Source: Onchidella celtica (lineage: Eukaryota; Mollusca; Gastropoda; Systellommatophora; Onchidiidae). Taken from it: DNA of 64,000 nt. The stretch spans positions 58,553,625 to 58,617,624 of the forward strand of contig OZ007571.1 of assembly GCA_963931925.1 (NCBI GenBank), in the 5' to 3' direction. Below the pieces are notes generated by a model. The model saw only the letters and a list, made by a program, of their open reading frames with translations, made no database searches and was not told where the DNA came from. How positions within the stretch are numbered: position 1 is the stretch's first letter; every line of letters starts with the position of its first letter. The position numbers were made by a program, and so were the translations under genes. This document shows positions 60,225 to 64,000 of the stretch, one piece after another.

Positions 60225-60365
60225 GTGGAATTGGGCTGGACGTGTGGGAAGGATGCATGACATTTGACAATTAATGACAGTAGCTGGACAAAGAGCTACA
60301 CTGAATGGCAGCCACGGACAGAAAAAAGAATACGCGGACGACCAGGAATAAGATGGCAGGATGTA
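60225..60365 (+). pseudogene. LINE C-terminal scrap
   Basis: Translation gives a WNWAGRVGRMHD block, then a W/G-rich segment and RIRGRPGIRWQDV, typical of LINE ORF2 tails, but with a stop and frame disruption between the two blocks. It breaks off where the LTR fragment begins. Confidence 0.65.
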
Positions 60366-60854
60366 ATCTGACTACTTATACCAGAAACCCGGTAATAGTT
60401 TTAATATAAATTTTCAAAGTGTCAGGACTAACAACATTGGACAAATTTGTGCGGGATACTTTCGTCCATTAATACGACGTATCTCCATTGATAACAAACG
60501 TTATCATGAGTACCTATTTTGTACCGATAGGGTATTGTCTACTCTCAAAAATGAATTCGGGTTCCCGTCTTTCTGTCGGTGGATAACAACGAATGAGCGA
60601 GTTGTAAGAAACTTAAAGCCATGATATAAGAGTTGGAAGCCCGGTGGTCAACATTTCCAACTGACCAATCAAAATGCGCGCTTTTCACCGTGATGCGAAT
60701 AACGGGTCCCGCGCTACTATTACAAGGGAAATAATCCAATTAATGGTACTCGGCCAAGTGTCCATAAACTACTATGAGTGGCCGTCCCTTACTCACGCAC
60801 TAGCGTTACCATGAAAGCACATATTAAAAATAGAAAATCGTTCATCCTCTCACA
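60366..60854 (-). mobile_element. fragment of the LARD-like LTR
   Basis: A minus-strand copy of roughly the first 490 bp of the LTR at 34112-36679 (same TGTGAGAGGATGAACG start), with several differences, so older or from another family member than the young pair at 34-40 kb. It is joined to a LINE scrap on its left. Confidence 0.88.
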
Positions 60855-63800
60855 GTATGTTTACTGAACGCTATGGACCCGCGAGCGAGGCCGTGGACAG
60901 TAGAGTACGGCGTGGTACAAACCTAAAAAAAATTTACATGAAGAGGATTGTTCCCAGCTACATTCATTTTTTTTTTCTCGCACGGAACTCCATACATAGA
61001 TCGTGGACTATGAAGCAAAGCGAACTTAACACTGTGTTGCTTGAAGCCAAAGAGTTAACCCTCTGATGACGTGTAGGCCTATTCCAGATTTGAAACACAC
61101 CACATGATGCCCAATATTCAACACATGTAATGTTTGAAATACTTCCTAAATTTTTAACAAATACTTTTTCGTGATGAATATTATTATTATCATCATCATC
61201 ACATTTTTGCATTCATTCTATTTTGGATTTTTTTTTTAAAGTAACAGAATTTTTGGATAAGGCAATCTAAGTGTGGGTTCTTGATGGTTTGATGGTTAAG
61301 ACACAGTTCCCGCCAACCACTTTCCTGTCAAAAGATTAACAAACACTGCAAACGTTGAAACGAGCTAACCTTACTCGCCGACTCAATTAATATGAAATCG
61401 CACGATGTATTCTCGCAAATTTCTATAGGTGACGCATGCCAAATATTCTACGAACTCCTTGAAAGAATTTAATTTTTGCTTTGATTAAGGGGAGTGGGTG
61501 AGGGTCACAATATTTCAGTTAATGTCTATTATGTAGGTGAAAATATATCTAGGATTATGAAATACAGTTCAAACAAGACAGTCTCCTCTCCTCCTATAAA
61601 ATTCGGTCCTCGGCATAAAAAATTTGTGGTTGAACGATGACGCCAGCGTACTGTGAGGTTATCGCATAATCTTTTCGCCAGTGCCAATGGCGCAGTTTTG
61701 TCCAGGGACAAGACTTGCTGCGTGCACAATAGATAACAATGTGGCCCGACCAGATCTTCACTTGAAGTGTCAGAGACAAACCCTTGCTGTAAAACTTCTC
61801 TTATTCTACCATAGTGTATTATTATTAGTCGGTAAAGTCAAATCTTCTGTTTCGTTATCATACCAGTGTGTCTTCAGGTTCATTTTCCCAAGTTGACTGT
61901 TTCCCCTTCGTGTCGTTCCCTTTCTTCTCTCTCTAGTATCTCTTTGTCTTCGGAACATGTCTAGTGTCTATTAAAATTAAATCTGTGTGAAATTTTACAT
62001 TAAAATTGTGATAATATATTGCATTTTTATTGTTACTTTATGACCGTATCGCCAAAGTTATGCTGACCAGCAATGTCTAATTCATGTCTACACATGTATT
62101 TGACAAGGGGAGAAGTTGGTGAAACAGAAGGGGTTAGAAGGGCATTTTTGACACAAGGCACTTTTACAATGCAAGCTCGTTATACATGTAGCCTACAAAT
62201 AGCCATCATCATTTTGAAAGATAAGAGTAAAGAGATATTGAAAATATGAATGCCAGGTCACGATTCATTCCTTCACTTTATCCCCGACTAATTGTAATTA
62301 TGGCCTGGTTGAGTTGGGCACAAAATGTTGAAAGTAGTAAATGGACTTGTAGACTTATGGTCTTCGTTCGTTGAATTGCCAAGAAAATCACGGAATTCTT
62401 GAGTTCTTTGACATGAATGATCAGCTAATTCCGCTCTTTTACTTTCATTTCGGAAAGTATAACGCCCCTCCACCCCCCCCCCCCACCACCACCACCAACA
62501 ACAACAACGCCAAACTAAAATCTGCTGTCACATAGAATTCACCGAAACTAAAGAGTGGGGAAGGCTTCATTTTCCTCTTCCAGAACACACTAACAAAATG
62601 TTCAACGAATTATTCTGTACCTAACCAAAACGTCCCTTGTGCATATCGCCACTACTTATTACAGCATGTCAAAATATGGCAAAAAGAAAAAGATGTATGT
62701 AGCAAATTTAGACATTGCTTATACAGTTATAGTATAGCCTTGCTGCGACCCCACAGTCTTCCTGTGGTTTGATATTTTATCACAGCATGACAAACTCCCT
62801 CCCCTCTTTTGTAAAAGATTACTGGGGCAGTAGGGGTGGAGCTTCATTACGCTGGTACACTGCAGAATGAGATGACGTTGGTAGGCCCACACTGATAGGT
62901 TTGTTGCTTCAATCAACGACCGCCGGAAACGTACACTTTTACAGGTACATACATGTATTGGGGGAATATTCTATGTACACTAGACATGACAGAATCCTCA
63001 CATGGGCCTACACGGGGTTCTCCAAACACAACATACAATAAATGGAATGTCCCAAAGATAATCTCTAATTATTCACAAACGACCTGGTGGTATGACATGC
63101 ATGCAGCACAGCAATTAAACCATATGAACTGGGCTTACGTAACTGCAGCTGATAACATTTTTATCTTTTTCCATAAAAATACACATTGTGAATGACGAAG
63201 GGCAGTAACCCTCAATTATCCTCCAGCATTAAGACCTTGATACGATCATAATATTCGAATCTCGTGCTATGAGAACTTTCTCTTTTTGCAACGGGGGGGG
63301 GGGGGGGGGGGGGGAGAGAGAGAGTGTTCACATCCTCTTTCCATACTTGCGCTCCTATTAAGGGGCTGCCAAATGACAGCTCTAGAAAATGAGAAACTAC
63401 AATTAGTACAAAGGAATTAGATGGATCCACATTTTGAAAGGAAAAAAAAACAAAACTCTTCAAGCATGTTTTAATAAGTCTACTAAAGAAGACTGTCACA
63501 TGGTTTGGTTGCCACTGGGAATAAATGCTTCTTAATTCCATTGTGTTCTGGAAGTCCAGAACACATCAAAACTTTTCTAACAATAAGTGAGGGACATTTG
63601 CTGGATATTTCCGCAAGACTTTCCCCTGATGGTTCATGTCCAGAATACGTAATGAAAAGAATACTGGAAGTGTAATATATTTGTGCAAGAATTAAAACAA
63701 AGACTTTTCACGTGCACATATGCCTGATGTTTATTCACGAAATACATCAAGCAGTTCAAATTATTTTATTCACATTAGAAGTTAAAAACTGTCAACATAC

Positions 63801-64000
63801 ATTCAGTTTAACCTTAAAGACAAATGGGAAAAAATCAGGCCATATGTTTCTCACCAACAACCCAATGGCAATTAACTGAAATTTGCTACCTTTTTGTCCC
63901 TACTTTGTTGTTATTCTGACATTCCTCTCACTGCTACAGTACCTACAGTGCCATTTTGACAAGACTTCGCAAACAATATTGATGAACATTCTGAAGCAAA
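60855..64000. other. non-coding stretch upstream of SELENOP
   Basis: No gene recognised. It holds poly(C)/CCA runs near 62470 and a long poly(G) near 63294-63314. A minus-strand AATAAA near 63730 could be the end of a gene lying to the right of the window, but nothing confirms it. Confidence 0.5.

Overview
This looks like nuclear DNA of a lophotrochozoan animal, most likely a mollusc. It has split genes with GT-AG introns, long AT-rich introns, many GACA/GATA microsatellites, tRNA-headed SINEs, LINEs, LTR elements and small DNA transposons. The mollusc call rests mainly on a selenoprotein P gene with a very long selenocysteine tail, a form known from molluscs. No bacterial-type genes, CRISPR arrays or rRNA were seen.

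Three host genes can be supported, all on the minus strand. (1) Selenoprotein P (SELENOP), about 59.6 to 53.5 kb: one 5' UTR exon and three coding exons, with 31 in-frame TGA codons in the last exon before a TAA, and a SECIS-like hairpin about 0.5 kb into the 3' UTR. (2) MORN3, coding 49.3 to 43.7 kb: five coding exons, 237 residues, plus a second, phase-compatible first exon at 52.0 kb. (3) The first two coding exons of an ADAMTS-type secreted metalloprotease, 27.3 to 25.9 kb: signal peptide and start of the prodomain. The remainder must lie beyond a long intron and is not seen.

Most of the rest is mobile DNA. 1-7073 is a very young Ty3/gypsy fossil with integrase parts upstream of reverse transcriptase, the Gmr1-type order. 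30.0-34.0 kb is a minus-strand LINE split by a SINE. 34.1-40.3 kb is a non-coding LTR element with 2.56 kb LTRs, and a fragment of the same LTR lies at 60.4-60.9 kb next to a LINE scrap. A ~1.18 kb element with inverted ends (46.5-47.7 kb) and a piggyBac derivative (48.2-49.1 kb) sit in MORN3 intron 1. Four copies of a ~0.2 kb MITE-like repeat occur at 25.0, 40.4, 51.2 and 58.5 kb. The stretch 7.1-25.8 kb has no recognisable gene.

The most notable item is the SELENOP tail. Its Sec codons come as UxU pairs every 30-36 nt. They follow a stretch with CxC pairs, so the tail reads as a run of redox or selenium-carrying modules in which Cys gives way to Sec. Ordinary gene callers would stop at the first TGA and miss it.
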